Source: Pseudoalteromonas prydzensis (GTDB taxonomy: Bacteria; Pseudomonadota; Gammaproteobacteria; Enterobacterales; Alteromonadaceae). From it: a DNA stretch of 64,000 nucleotides. The notes beneath the pieces are model-generated. The model searched no databases. It saw only the letters and a list, made by a program, of their open reading frames with translations, and was not told the DNA's origin. The stretch lies in assembly GCF_001661495.1 (NCBI RefSeq), contig NZ_BDDT01000014.1, positions 41,059 to 105,058 on the forward strand. Direction: 5' to 3'. Positions within the stretch are counted from its first letter, which is position 1. The number at the start of each line of letters is the position of its first letter. Made by a program: the position numbers and the translations under genes. Of this stretch, positions 1 to 8,238 are shown one piece after another.

Positions 1-1
1 T

Positions 2-1060
2 AATGTTGGTAAATCAACACTTTTCAATGCATTAACCAAAGCGGGTATCGAAGCCGCTAACTTTCCTTTTTGTACCATTGAACCAAATACGGGTGTGGTA
101 CCGGTGCCAGATCCTCGTCTAGACGAGCTTGCAAAAATTGTTAATCCACAACGCATCCTAACGACTAGTATGGAATTTGTAGATATTGCAGGTCTAGTAA
201 AAGGCGCATCAAAAGGTGAAGGTCTAGGTAATCAATTCTTAGCTAACATCCGTGAAACAGATGCAATTGGTCACGTAGTTCGCTGTTTTGAAGATGAAAA
301 CGTAATTCACGTAGCGGGCACAATTGACCCAGCTGATGATATCGACGTGATCAACACTGAATTAGTACTTGCGGATATGGACAGCGCCGACAAAGCAATT
401 TTCCGTAACGCGAAAAAAGCCAAAGGTGGCGATAAAGACGCCAAAGAACAAAACGCTGTTCTTGAAAAAGTAAAAGTACACCTTGATGAAGGTTTAACTT
501 TACGCTCTTTAGCACTGACAAAAGAAGAGAAGGCAGCGATTGCGCCTATCAACTTCTTAACCATCAAACCAACAATGTATATTGCTAACGTTGCTGAAGA
601 TGGATTTGAGAATAACCCACATCTGGATCGCGTACGTGCAATTGCCGCTGCTGAAGATGCGGTTGTTGTGCCAGTATGTGCTGCGATAGAGTCAGAGCTT
701 TCTGAACTGGATGAAGAAGACAAACTTGAGTTTATGGCCGATCTTGGCCTTGAAGAACCAGGTTTGAACCTTGTGATCCGTGGTGGTTATGAATTACTGC
801 ATTTACAAACCTACTTTACTGCGGGCGTAAAAGAAGTACGTGCATGGACAATTCCTGTCGGTGCAACAGCGCCACAAGCTGCTGGTAAAATTCATACAGA
901 CTTTGAACGTGGCTTTATTCGTGCGCAAACTATCGCTTTTGATGACTACATCGCTTTTAAAGGCGAAAGTGGCGCAAAAGAAGCAGGTAAGATGCGTCAA
1001 GAAGGTAAAGAATACATAGTTAAAGATGGCGATGTAATGAACTTCTTGTTCAACGTTTAA
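2..1060 (+). CDS. ychF: Redox-regulated ATPase YchF, 5' end missing
   Basis: This is the C-terminal ~350 residues of the universal Obg-family ATPase YchF/OLA1, a ribosome-associated P-loop NTPase that prefers ATP to GTP. The reading frame is open from base 2, so the gene begins before the window. The first visible residues, NVGKST, are the end of the Walker A (G1) motif. The switch region DIAGLVKGASKGEG and a C-terminal TGS-like domain (residues RAWTIPVGATAPQAAGKIH onward) follow. The end, DGDVMNFLFNV, is typical of the family. An internal Met at base 95 is not the start, because the P-loop lies upstream of it. A strong terminator follows the stop codon. Confidence 0.97.
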   Translation, partial: NVGKSTLFNALTKAGIEAANFPFCTIEPNTGVVPVPDPRLDELAKIVNPQRILTTSMEFVDIAGLVKGASKGEGLGNQFLANIRETDAIGHVVRCFEDENVIHVAGTIDPADDIDVINTELVLADMDSADKAIFRNAKKAKGGDKDAKEQNAVLEKVKVHLDEGLTLRSLALTKEEKAAIAPINFLTIKPTMYIANVAEDGFENNPHLDRVRAIAAAEDAVVVPVCAAIESELSELDEEDKLEFMADLGLEEPGLNLVIRGGYELLHLQTYFTAGVKEVRAWTIPVGATAPQAAGKIHTDFERGFIRAQTIAFDDYIAFKGESGAKEAGKMRQEGKEYIVKDGDVMNFLFNV

Positions 1061-1099
1061 CAACATGCCACTATGACTTATCACATTTAGTGATTTTTA

Positions 1100-1130
1100 A
1101 AGGCTCGTTTTTACGAGCCTTTTTTATTTT
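1100..1130 (+). terminator. Rho-independent terminator of ychF
   Basis: The inverted repeat AAGGCTCG-TTTTTA-CGAGCCTT is followed by a run of T residues and lies 40 bases after the ychF stop codon. Confidence 0.85.
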
Positions 1131-1258
1131 TGCACTACTATTAAAGAAATAAGTCGCTACAAAGCTGTTAAAAAAACACCATTTTTATTAAAATTTAGCC
1201 TGTTAGCCTATTTTTCCCGCAAACAAACCACGATACGTGTTTTTTTGCAAAAAAGGTG

Positions 1259-1287
1259 TTGACGGATTTGGGTCATATCAGCATAAT
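1259..1287 (+). promoter_or_regulatory. Promoter of the Met-Leu-Gln tRNA operon
   Basis: TTGACG (-35) and CATAAT (-10) are separated by 17 bases. A GC-rich discriminator (CGCCCCGC) follows, which is typical of stringently controlled stable-RNA promoters. The first tRNA starts about 40 bases downstream. Confidence 0.8.
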
Positions 1288-1326
1288 ACGCCCCGCACTC
1301 AGCGATGAAGTGCTAACAAAAAAGAT

Positions 1327-1403
1327 GGCTAAGTAGCTCAGCTGGTTAGAGCACATCACTCATAATGATGGGGTCACAGGTTCAAATCCCGTCTTAGCCA
1401 CCA
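1327..1403 (+). tRNA. tRNA-Met(CAT), elongator type
   Basis: This is a 77-nt cloverleaf with acceptor arms GGCTAAG/CTTAGCC, anticodon loop CTCATAA (CAT) and an encoded CCA end. The body closely resembles the elongator tRNA-Met of enterobacterial metT rather than the initiator. It is the first gene of the array. Confidence 0.95.
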
Positions 1404-1472
1404 TTTATTTTTTGTTGCTCAATGAAGAGTTTAAAATAACTACCTCAGTTTTGATTTATCAAAATTTGAAAT

Positions 1473-1557
<85 letters not shown>

Positions 1558-1596
1558 TGTTCTCGATAAGAACTAAAATTATCAATTGTTTATTGT

Positions 1597-1671
1597 TGGG
1601 ATATCGCCAAGCGGTAAGGCACCAGGTTTTGATCCTGGCATTCCCAGGTTCAAATCCTGGTATCCCAGCCA
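1597..1671 (+). tRNA. tRNA-Gln(TTG), copy 1
   Basis: This 75-nt cloverleaf has acceptor arms TGGGATA/TATCCCA, anticodon loop TTTTGAT (TTG), G discriminator and encoded CCA. Confidence 0.95.
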
Positions 1672-1676
1672 ACAAT

Positions 1677-1753
1677 GGCTAAGTAGCTCAGCTGGTTAGA
1701 GCACATCACTCATAATGATGGGGTCACAGGTTCAAATCCCGTCTTAGCCACCA
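1677..1753 (+). tRNA. tRNA-Met(CAT), elongator, second copy
   Basis: This copy is identical to the tRNA-Met at the start of the array and begins five bases after tRNA-Gln copy 1. The sequence after it repeats the spacer found after the first tRNA-Met (CAATGAAGAGTTTAAAATAA at 1421 and again near 1798). This points to tandem duplication of a Met-containing unit. Confidence 0.95.
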
Positions 1754-1849
1754 TTTCTTTTCTAGAAGTGGCTCAGCAAGAGTTAAAATTGCAACTCAAT
1801 GAAGAGTTTAAAATAACTACCATTACTTTGATTAATTCAAGGTGATAAT

Positions 1850-1904
1850 ACGGGAGTGGCGGAATTGGCAGTTGTCTTGAATTAGACGCTGGATTTAGGT
1901 TCCA
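1850..1904 (+). pseudogene. Broken tRNA-Leu copy A (5' half only)
   Basis: The sequence matches the 5' half of the neighbouring tRNA-Leu: D-arm start GGGAGTGGCGGAATTGG and anticodon arm CTGGATTTAGGTTCCA. About 12 extra bases (GTTGTCTTGAAT) are inserted in the D-loop region, and the variable arm, T arm and 3' acceptor strand are absent. It cannot fold as a tRNA. It lies 25 bases before intact tRNA-Leu copy 2. Confidence 0.8.
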
Positions 1905-1929
1905 AAACATTAATACCTGTATGCTCGAT

Positions 1930-2014
<85 letters not shown>

Positions 2015-2054
2015 TGTTCTTGATAAGAACTCAAATTATCAAATAATTCTTTGT

Positions 2055-2129
2055 TGGGATATCGCCAAGCGGTAAGGCACCAGGTTTTGATCCTGGCATT
2101 CCCAGGTTCAAATCCTGGTATCCCAGCCA
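2055..2129 (+). tRNA. tRNA-Gln(TTG), copy 2
   Basis: This is a 75-nt tRNA identical to Gln copy 1. The Leu-Gln spacer before it is almost identical to the one before Gln copy 3, which supports recent duplication. Confidence 0.95.
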
Positions 2130-2197
2130 ACTTCTTCTACCAAAGAAATGTTGCTAAAGAATAGCTCTGTTAAGAGTAAAAATATAAAAAATTATAT

Positions 2198-2251
2198 GCG
2201 GGAGTGGCGGAATTGATAGCTGTCTTGATTAGACGCTGGATTTAGGTTCCA
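2198..2251 (+). pseudogene. Broken tRNA-Leu copy B (5' half only)
   Basis: This is a second truncated tRNA-Leu with a complete GCGGGAG acceptor strand, an inserted AGCTGTCTTGATT segment in the D-loop region and the anticodon arm ending GGTTCCA. It then diverges into AAAACAATAAAATC. The same insertion and end point occur in broken copy A. One damaged copy was therefore probably duplicated together with an intact Leu-Gln pair. Confidence 0.8.
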
Positions 2252-2279
2252 AAACAATAAAATCTGCATTTAAAGAACT

Positions 2280-2364
<85 letters not shown>

Positions 2365-2404
2365 TGTTCTTGATAAGAACTCAAACTATCAAATAATTCT
2401 TTGT

Positions 2405-2479
2405 TGGGATATCGCCAAGCGGTAAGGCACCAGGTTTTGATCCTGGCATTCCCAGGTTCAAATCCTGGTATCCCAGCCA
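2405..2479 (+). tRNA. tRNA-Gln(TTG), copy 3
   Basis: This is a 75-nt tRNA identical to the other Gln copies, with anticodon TTG and encoded CCA. Confidence 0.95.
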
Positions 2480-2518
2480 ACTTCTTCTACCAAAGAATGT
2501 TGCTAAGAATTAAGAACT

Positions 2519-2603
<85 letters not shown>

Positions 2604-2642
2604 TGTTCTTAATTAGAACTAAAACTCATCCAAATTTAGAGT

Positions 2643-2717
2643 TGGGATATCGCCAAGCGGTAAGGCACCAGGTTTTGATCCTGGCATTCCCAGGTTCAAA
2701 TCCTGGTATCCCAGCCA
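2643..2717 (+). tRNA. tRNA-Gln(TTG), copy 4
   Basis: This 75-nt tRNA is the last gene of the array. It ends ten bases before the 7-bp tandem repeat tract. No conventional T-tailed hairpin is seen directly after it. Confidence 0.95.
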
Positions 2718-2726
2718 ACTTCCAGA

Positions 2727-2842
2727 AATCTTTAATCTTTAATCTTTAATCTTTAATCTTTAATCTTTAATCTTTAATCTTTAATCTTTAATCTTTAATC
2801 TTTAATCTTTAATCTTTAATCTTTAATCTTTAATCTTTAATC
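2727..2842. repeat. Perfect heptamer tandem repeat AATCTTT, about 16.5 copies
   Basis: A 116-base stretch repeats AATCTTT without interruption. It lies between the end of the tRNA array and the 3' end of ubiF, so it is intergenic. Slippage could make its length vary between strains. Confidence 0.97.
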
Positions 2843-2888
2843 AAATAGTATTTGAGTGAGCTTTCACCCACTCCAGTTATTTGTATAA

Positions 2889-4058
2889 CTAACCAAGTTC
2901 ACCACTAATCGCGTACTTTAAAACCCAGTTTTTTACCGGTCCGGACGTATTCGCCATCTTTAAAAAACGACTGCGCGCCCACTGTAATGGTGTTACATGA
3001 TTAGAAAAGCCAAAATAACACGTATCCATCATACTCATCATTAATAGGTTAGCTTTACGGCGAGTGTTTTCATATTGCTTAAGGTGCTGTGCAGCACCGA
3101 TATCGTCAACATTACTGAGCTTATCAGCAAGAGCTACAACATCTTGAAAACCTAGATTAACGCCCTGCCCTGCGAGCGGGTTAATAGTATGCGCGGCATC
3201 GCCTACAAGCACTATTCGCCCTTGTGAGTAACGGTTTGCATGCTGGCGTGCCAAAGGGAAAACGGCGTGCTCTATAACCTCAAAATCCCCCGCTAGTGGC
3301 GGGAAGTTATCCAATACTTGCTGTTTTAACTCTAAAGGGGTTAACTTTTTTAAGCTTTGTAATTTGCTGCCATCGTCATACCAAATTAAATTAGCGTATG
3401 GTGCCTGCATAGGTAAAAATGCAACGGGGCCGGTGGGCTTAAATTGTTGCCACGTTTTTACTTGTTGTGGAGCATCGAGTTTAATAAGCACGCCCATACA
3501 ATGCTGACCATACTGCCAACCGGTAACACCAATACCGGCTTTTTGGCGTAACATTGATTGTCCACCATCAGCTGCAACGACTAAGTCAGCACAAAACTGT
3601 TGTTCTGCGTAATGTAATGTTACTTGTTGAGCATCTTGTTTTATTGCGGATAACGGTTGGCTGATCTCAACCACCTCAATATCATACGCTGCAAACTGCT
3701 GCCAGAGACTTGCTTGAATTAAGTTATTCTCGATTAAATGACCTAAATGAGTGGTGTTTATATCATGGCAATCAAATAGTAGATTGTCGCCTGCGCGTTC
3801 GAATGCTTCGAGCTGCTGGTAAGGCGCATGACGATGTGCGCGCAAAGTAGCCATGGCACCGAGTTCGTCTAATAAATTTTCTGAAAAGCGATTAATTGCC
3901 GATACGCGAATATCAACCTTGTCATTAGCAAGAACATCAGCGGCGTTAATTACACGCTGTTCAATCACCCTTACTTGGCATCCTTGTTTTGCAAGCTTCA
4001 CTGCGGTAGCTGCACCGACCATCCCACCGCCGACAACAATAACCTTATTTTTCATCAT
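2889..4058 (-). CDS. ubiF: Ubiquinone-biosynthesis FAD monooxygenase (UbiF-like)
   Basis: This is a flavoprotein hydroxylase of the UbiH/UbiF/VisC family. UbiF hydroxylates C6 of the demethoxyubiquinone ring. It has the Rossmann FAD motif VVGGGMVGAA at the N-terminus, a central VVAADGGQS (DG) motif, and the second FAD motif IVLVGDAAHTINPLAGQG near residue 300. The assignment to UbiF rather than UbiH rests on its position between the tRNA array and miaB, as in E. coli. The frame is open to an ATG at 4136 with a fair ribosome site. I chose the MMKNK start at 4058 because the family begins just before the FAD motif. It is transcribed away from miaB. Confidence 0.8.
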   Translation of the reverse strand: MMKNKVIVVGGGMVGAATAVKLAKQGCQVRVIEQRVINAADVLANDKVDIRVSAINRFSENLLDELGAMATLRAHRHAPYQQLEAFERAGDNLLFDCHDINTTHLGHLIENNLIQASLWQQFAAYDIEVVEISQPLSAIKQDAQQVTLHYAEQQFCADLVVAADGGQSMLRQKAGIGVTGWQYGQHCMGVLIKLDAPQQVKTWQQFKPTGPVAFLPMQAPYANLIWYDDGSKLQSLKKLTPLELKQQVLDNFPPLAGDFEVIEHAVFPLARQHANRYSQGRIVLVGDAAHTINPLAGQGVNLGFQDVVALADKLSNVDDIGAAQHLKQYENTRRKANLLMMSMMDTCYFGFSNHVTPLQWARSRFLKMANTSGPVKNWVLKYAISGELG

Positions 4059-4312
4059 TTTTACGTCACTAATCTGGCTACTTTCAGTGCGTTTGATTGT
4101 ATCGTACTTCTGTTTATTAGTGCGAGTGAGTTTCATCTTAATCCGCTAGAAAAGACGCTTTGTTTGACTTCAATTCACAAACATAAAAACTATACTTGGA
4201 TCTAAGCGGGTATCCAGCTAAAATACGCGTCCTTTAAGTAAGCGAACGTGCCACTTATCCTGTTTAGCGCACAATCGTGCCACTACCGAATTGAAAACGA
4301 GGCTATATTTCA

Positions 4313-5758
4313 ATGAGTAAAAAGCTGCATATTAAAACCTGGGGTTGTCAGATGAATGAATACGACTCTCAGAAAATGGCTGATCTTCTCGATGCAACCA
4401 ACGGCTACCAGTTAACTGATGAAGCTGGGGATGCAGATGTAATCCTACTCAATACCTGTTCAATTCGCGAAAAAGCGCAGGAAAAAGTATTCCACCAACT
4501 AGGTCGTTGGAAGCTACTTAAAGATGATAAACCCGATCTAATCATTGGTGTTGGTGGTTGTGTAGCCTCACAAGAAGGTGATTCAATTCGCCAACGCGCA
4601 CCTTTTGTAGACGTAATTTTTGGCCCGCAAACTCTGCACCGCTTACCTGAGATGATCAAACAAGTACAAGGTAACAAAGGCAGCTCTGTGGTTGATATTT
4701 CTTTCCCTGAGATTGAAAAGTTTGACCGTTTACCAGAGCCAAAAGCCGATGGCCCGTCTGCATTCGTTTCAATCATGGAAGGCTGCTCTAAGTACTGTAC
4801 ATTCTGCGTAGTCCCTTATACCCGAGGTGAAGAAGTAAGCCGCCCGCTTGATGATGTATTATTAGAGATTGCCCAGTTAGCTGAGCAAGGTGTCCGCGAA
4901 GTAAACTTATTAGGTCAAAACGTAAATGCTTATCGTGGCGAAACCCATGATGGTGAAATTTGTTACTTCTCAGACTTAATTCGTTATGTAGCGGCTATTG
5001 ATGGTATCGACCGTATACGTTATACCACCTCGCACCCGGTAGAATTTACACCAGACATCATTGACGCATACGCTGATGTGCCTGAACTTGTCGATCATTT
5101 ACATTTACCAGTACAAAGTGGTTCGGACCGTATTCTTAACTTAATGAAACGTGGCCATACTGCGATTGAGTACAAGTCAACAATTCGTAAGTTACGTAAA
5201 ATTCGTCCTAATTTAAGTATGTCATCAGACTTTATCATCGGCTTCCCTGGTGAAAGTACCGCTGACTTTGAAGCCACCATGAACCTTATCAATGATATTG
5301 GTTTTGATATGAGCTTTAGCTTTATCTACAGCGCACGCCCTGGTACACCCGCAGCTGATTTGCCTGATGATGTGAGCGAGCAAGAAAAGAAAGAGCGTTT
5401 ATACCTGTTACAAAATCGTATTACCCAAATGGCGCAACAGATCAGTCGCCAAATGTTTGATACAGAGCAACGTATTTTAGTTGAAGGGCCATCGAAGAAG
5501 AATCCGATGGAATTACGCGGTCGTACTGAAAACAACCGCGTAGTGAATTTTATTGGCCCGCACACTGTGATCGGTCAGTTTGTTGATGTACGTATCACTG
5601 AAGCACTGCCAAACTCTTTACGTGGTGACTTAATTCGTACAGAATCAGAAATGAACTTACGCCGCGAAGTTGCTCCTGCTGATATTTTAAGTAAAGCAGC
5701 AAAGCCAGAGCCGCAAGCAACACCAAATGAATTAGGTGTTGCGACTTTCGTTCCGTAG
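4313..5758 (+). CDS. miaB: tRNA-2-methylthio-N6-dimethylallyladenosine synthase MiaB
   Basis: This radical-SAM methylthiotransferase adds the 2-methylthio group to i6A37 of tRNAs. The N-terminal UPF0004 domain carries three Fe-S cysteines (WGCQMNEYDS, NTCSIREKA, VGGCVASQEG). The radical SAM cluster motif CSKYCTFC follows near residue 157, and a TRAM domain lies at the C-terminus (REVAPADIL region). The 481 residues compare with 474 in E. coli. The sequence GAGG lies upstream of the ATG. It is the first gene of the conserved miaB-ybeZ-ybeY-corC-lnt run and is divergent from ubiF. Confidence 0.96.
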   Translation: MSKKLHIKTWGCQMNEYDSQKMADLLDATNGYQLTDEAGDADVILLNTCSIREKAQEKVFHQLGRWKLLKDDKPDLIIGVGGCVASQEGDSIRQRAPFVDVIFGPQTLHRLPEMIKQVQGNKGSSVVDISFPEIEKFDRLPEPKADGPSAFVSIMEGCSKYCTFCVVPYTRGEEVSRPLDDVLLEIAQLAEQGVREVNLLGQNVNAYRGETHDGEICYFSDLIRYVAAIDGIDRIRYTTSHPVEFTPDIIDAYADVPELVDHLHLPVQSGSDRILNLMKRGHTAIEYKSTIRKLRKIRPNLSMSSDFIIGFPGESTADFEATMNLINDIGFDMSFSFIYSARPGTPAADLPDDVSEQEKKERLYLLQNRITQMAQQISRQMFDTEQRILVEGPSKKNPMELRGRTENNRVVNFIGPHTVIGQFVDVRITEALPNSLRGDLIRTESEMNLRREVAPADILSKAAKPEPQATPNELGVATFVP

Positions 5759-5770
5759 GCGAAATTTACT

Positions 5771-5790
5771 GTGCCAGCCTTGGCTGGCAC
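5771..5790 (+). promoter_or_regulatory. Perfect 9-bp hairpin between miaB and ybeZ
   Basis: GTGCCAGCC-TT-GGCTGGCAC is a perfect palindrome 12 bases after the miaB stop codon and just before the ybeZ ribosome site. It has no T tail, so it may protect or process the message rather than terminate it. Its first three bases, GTG, make a false upstream start for ybeZ. Confidence 0.7.
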
Positions 5791-5809
5791 ATCAAAACAG
5801 GAAGCAATT

Positions 5810-6871
5810 TTGAGTAATCAATTAAAGAAATTAGAGATTTATTTAGAACCCTCCGACAACAAACGTCTTTCCTCTTTATGTGGTCCGTTTGACGAAAATA
5901 TCAAACACATTGAACGCCGTTTAGGTGTTGAAATTACTCATCGCGATAACTACTTTAAAATCACCGGAAAAACCACCAGCGCATTTGCCGCGATGGAAAT
6001 TATCAAAGACTTATATGTCGAAACGCAGCCGGTCCGTGGTGTTATTACCGAAATTGAAGCAAATACCGTTCATTTAGCAATCAGTGAATCATCAGCATTA
6101 GAACAAGATGAACTGAACGAGTATGGCAAAGAAGTGATGATCAAAACCCGTCGTGGGGTTATCAAGCCACGCAACGATAACCAAGGTCATTATGTCTCGA
6201 ATATCTTTCGCCACGACATCACCTTTGGAATTGGTCCTGCGGGCACAGGTAAAACTTACCTAGCTGTTGCCGCCGCTGTTGACGCTTTAGAACGCCAAGA
6301 AATCCGTCGTATTCTATTGACCCGACCTGCGGTTGAAGCCGGCGAAAAGCTTGGTTTTTTACCCGGCGATTTAAGTCAAAAAATCGACCCATATTTGCGC
6401 CCATTATACGATGCATTGTTTGAAATGCTCGGCTTTGAAAAAGTGGAAAAATTAATGGAGCAAAATGTTATTGAAGTTGCGCCACTGGCCTTTATGCGTG
6501 GTCGTACACTTAACGACGCCTTTATTATTTTAGATGAAAGCCAAAATACCACGGTTGAACAAATGAAAATGTTCTTAACCCGGATTGGCTTTAATTCAAA
6601 AGCGGTGATCACCGGTGATATAACGCAAGTTGATTTACCTCGTGGTGCGCGCTCAGGGCTTCGTCACGCTATTGAAGTGCTTAGTGATGTAGATGAAATA
6701 AGTTTTAACTTTTTTCAATCACAAGACGTGGTACGCCACCCTGTGGTAGCTCGTATTGTTGAAGCGTATGAGCGCAACGACGAAGCTGAGCGACAAAAAC
6801 GCGCCGAAAAACAGCGCGCTAAAGACTTGCTCGCAAATCAAGAGCAAGCACAACCTGCTACTAAAGAGTAA
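5810..6871 (+). CDS. ybeZ: PhoH-like ATPase YbeZ
   Basis: This PhoH-family P-loop ATPase is a partner of the endoribonuclease YbeY in RNA and ribosome maturation. It has Walker A GPAGTGKT (about residue 137), Walker B-like IILDESQN, and the conserved RGRTLNDAFI block. I place the start at TTG 5810, because ACAGGAAG sits five bases upstream and the GTG at 5771 lies inside a hairpin. This gives 353 residues, close to the E. coli length. The C-terminal tail is charged and low in complexity (DEAERQKRAEKQRAKD). It is followed four bases later by ybeY. Confidence 0.93.
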   Translation: MSNQLKKLEIYLEPSDNKRLSSLCGPFDENIKHIERRLGVEITHRDNYFKITGKTTSAFAAMEIIKDLYVETQPVRGVITEIEANTVHLAISESSALEQDELNEYGKEVMIKTRRGVIKPRNDNQGHYVSNIFRHDITFGIGPAGTGKTYLAVAAAVDALERQEIRRILLTRPAVEAGEKLGFLPGDLSQKIDPYLRPLYDALFEMLGFEKVEKLMEQNVIEVAPLAFMRGRTLNDAFIILDESQNTTVEQMKMFLTRIGFNSKAVITGDITQVDLPRGARSGLRHAIEVLSDVDEISFNFFQSQDVVRHPVVARIVEAYERNDEAERQKRAEKQRAKDLLANQEQAQPATKE

Positions 6872-6875
6872 TACC

Positions 6876-7334
6876 GTGAACACTGAATTAGATTTACAAA
6901 TAGCCTGTGAGTTTGACAACTTACCTAGCCTAGAACAATTTGCGTTGTGGGCTAACAAAGCGCTGAGTCAATATCGTGATGAATCAGAGTTGAGTATCGT
7001 GATTGCTGACGAAGAGCAAAGCCAACAACTTAATAATGACTACCGTGGTAAAAATAAACCAACGAATGTGTTGTCGTTTGAATTTGAAGCGCCAGCAGGA
7101 ATAGAGCTGCCTTTGGTTGGCGATTTAGTGATATGCCCGGCCATTGTATTAGCTGAGTCAATAGAGCAAGAAAAGTCATTTCATGACCACTTTGCCCATA
7201 TGGTGATCCACGGATGCTTGCATTTACTTGGATTTGACCATATAAAGGATGAAGATGCGAAAGAGATGGAAAGCATTGAAAAGCAATTGCTTGCCGAATT
7301 AGGCATAGCAGACCCATATCGGGACGATATTTAA
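6876..7334 (+). CDS. ybeY: Endoribonuclease YbeY (rRNA maturation)
   Basis: This zinc-dependent single-strand endoribonuclease acts in 16S rRNA 3' end processing and 70S quality control. The H-x3-H-x5-H metal site is seen as HMVIHGCLHLLGFDH near residue 110. The start is GTG at 6876, four bases after the ybeZ stop, preceded by AAAGAG. The open frame extends further upstream inside ybeZ, but 152 residues from this start match the family (155 in E. coli). The order ybeZ-ybeY-corC-lnt is conserved. Confidence 0.95.
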   Translation: MNTELDLQIACEFDNLPSLEQFALWANKALSQYRDESELSIVIADEEQSQQLNNDYRGKNKPTNVLSFEFEAPAGIELPLVGDLVICPAIVLAESIEQEKSFHDHFAHMVIHGCLHLLGFDHIKDEDAKEMESIEKQLLAELGIADPYRDDI

Positions 7335-7356
7335 ATTTACGGAGCAAATAGACGCA

Positions 7357-8238
7357 ATGAGCGACGATAACTCGCAGACTAGCCAGGGTTCTTCTGGCAA
7401 GACCTGGTTGGGTAGAATTACCCAAATGTTGCAAGGGGAACCCCAGAATAGAGAAGAGCTGGCTGAAGTAATTGCCGATGCGCAAGTTCGGGATGTTATA
7501 GATCCTGAAACCAAAGAGATGATCGAAGGTGTGCTCGGTGTGTCAGAATTAAAAGTGCGAGATATTATGATCCCGCGCTCACAAATGATCACACTCGAAG
7601 TTGACGCACCGTTGGAAGAAGTCATTCCAATGATGGTCGATTCTACGCATTCACGGTTTCCAGTGGTATGTGAAGATAAAGACCACATAGAAGGCATTCT
7701 ACTAGCAAAAGATCTACTACCACTGATTCTGAACAAAGATGAGCTACTGCCATCATTACGTGATTACTTACGTCCAGCGGTTGTTGTACCAGAAAGTAAG
7801 CGTGTGGATACGCTGCTTAATGAGTTTCGCCAACAACGCTATCATATGGCGCTAGTTATTGACGAATACGGTGGCGTATCTGGTTTAGTAACAATAGAAG
7901 ATATTCTTGAGCTCATCGTTGGTGAAATTGAAGATGAACACGACGAAGAAGATCAACTAGATATTCGTCAACTTGCAAAACACGTGTTTATTGTACAAGC
8001 ACTGACACCGGTTGATGATTTTAACGAATATTTTAAAACCGGCTACAGCACGCAAGACGCTGATACCATCGGCGGTACCGTGCTTCATGCCTTTGGGCAC
8101 ATGCCAGGTCGTGGTGAGCTTATTGAGATTGATGGCTTTCAATTTAAGGTAACCAATGCTGATAATCGTCGATTATTGCAATTACAAGTTACCGTGCCAA
8201 AGGCTGATGATAACGACAGTGAAGACAATACTGACTAA
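7357..8238 (+). CDS. corC: CBS-domain protein CorC (magnesium/cobalt efflux)
   Basis: This 293-residue protein has two CBS domains (VRDIMIPRSQMITLE and the LRPAVVVPESKRVDTLL to IDEYGGVSGLVT block) and a C-terminal CorC/HlyC transporter-associated domain (residues ~205-280). No membrane segment is visible, so this is the short soluble YbeX/CorC form linked to Mg2+/Co2+ efflux and, more recently, ribosome metabolism. The last third of the protein is acidic (ADDNDSEDNTD). GGAG lies upstream of the ATG. Its 3' end overlaps the start of lnt. Confidence 0.93.
   Translation: MSDDNSQTSQGSSGKTWLGRITQMLQGEPQNREELAEVIADAQVRDVIDPETKEMIEGVLGVSELKVRDIMIPRSQMITLEVDAPLEEVIPMMVDSTHSRFPVVCEDKDHIEGILLAKDLLPLILNKDELLPSLRDYLRPAVVVPESKRVDTLLNEFRQQRYHMALVIDEYGGVSGLVTIEDILELIVGEIEDEHDEEDQLDIRQLAKHVFIVQALTPVDDFNEYFKTGYSTQDADTIGGTVLHAFGHMPGRGELIEIDGFQFKVTNADNRRLLQLQVTVPKADDNDSEDNTD

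Noticed and set aside
2727..2842. Possible CRISPR array.
   Set aside because: There are no spacers; the unit is 7 bases and purely tandem.
4059..4136. 26-residue N-terminal extension of the UbiF-like protein.
   Set aside because: The extension is basic and not like the family, which starts just before the FAD motif. GGATTAAG upstream of it keeps some doubt, so it was noted but not used.
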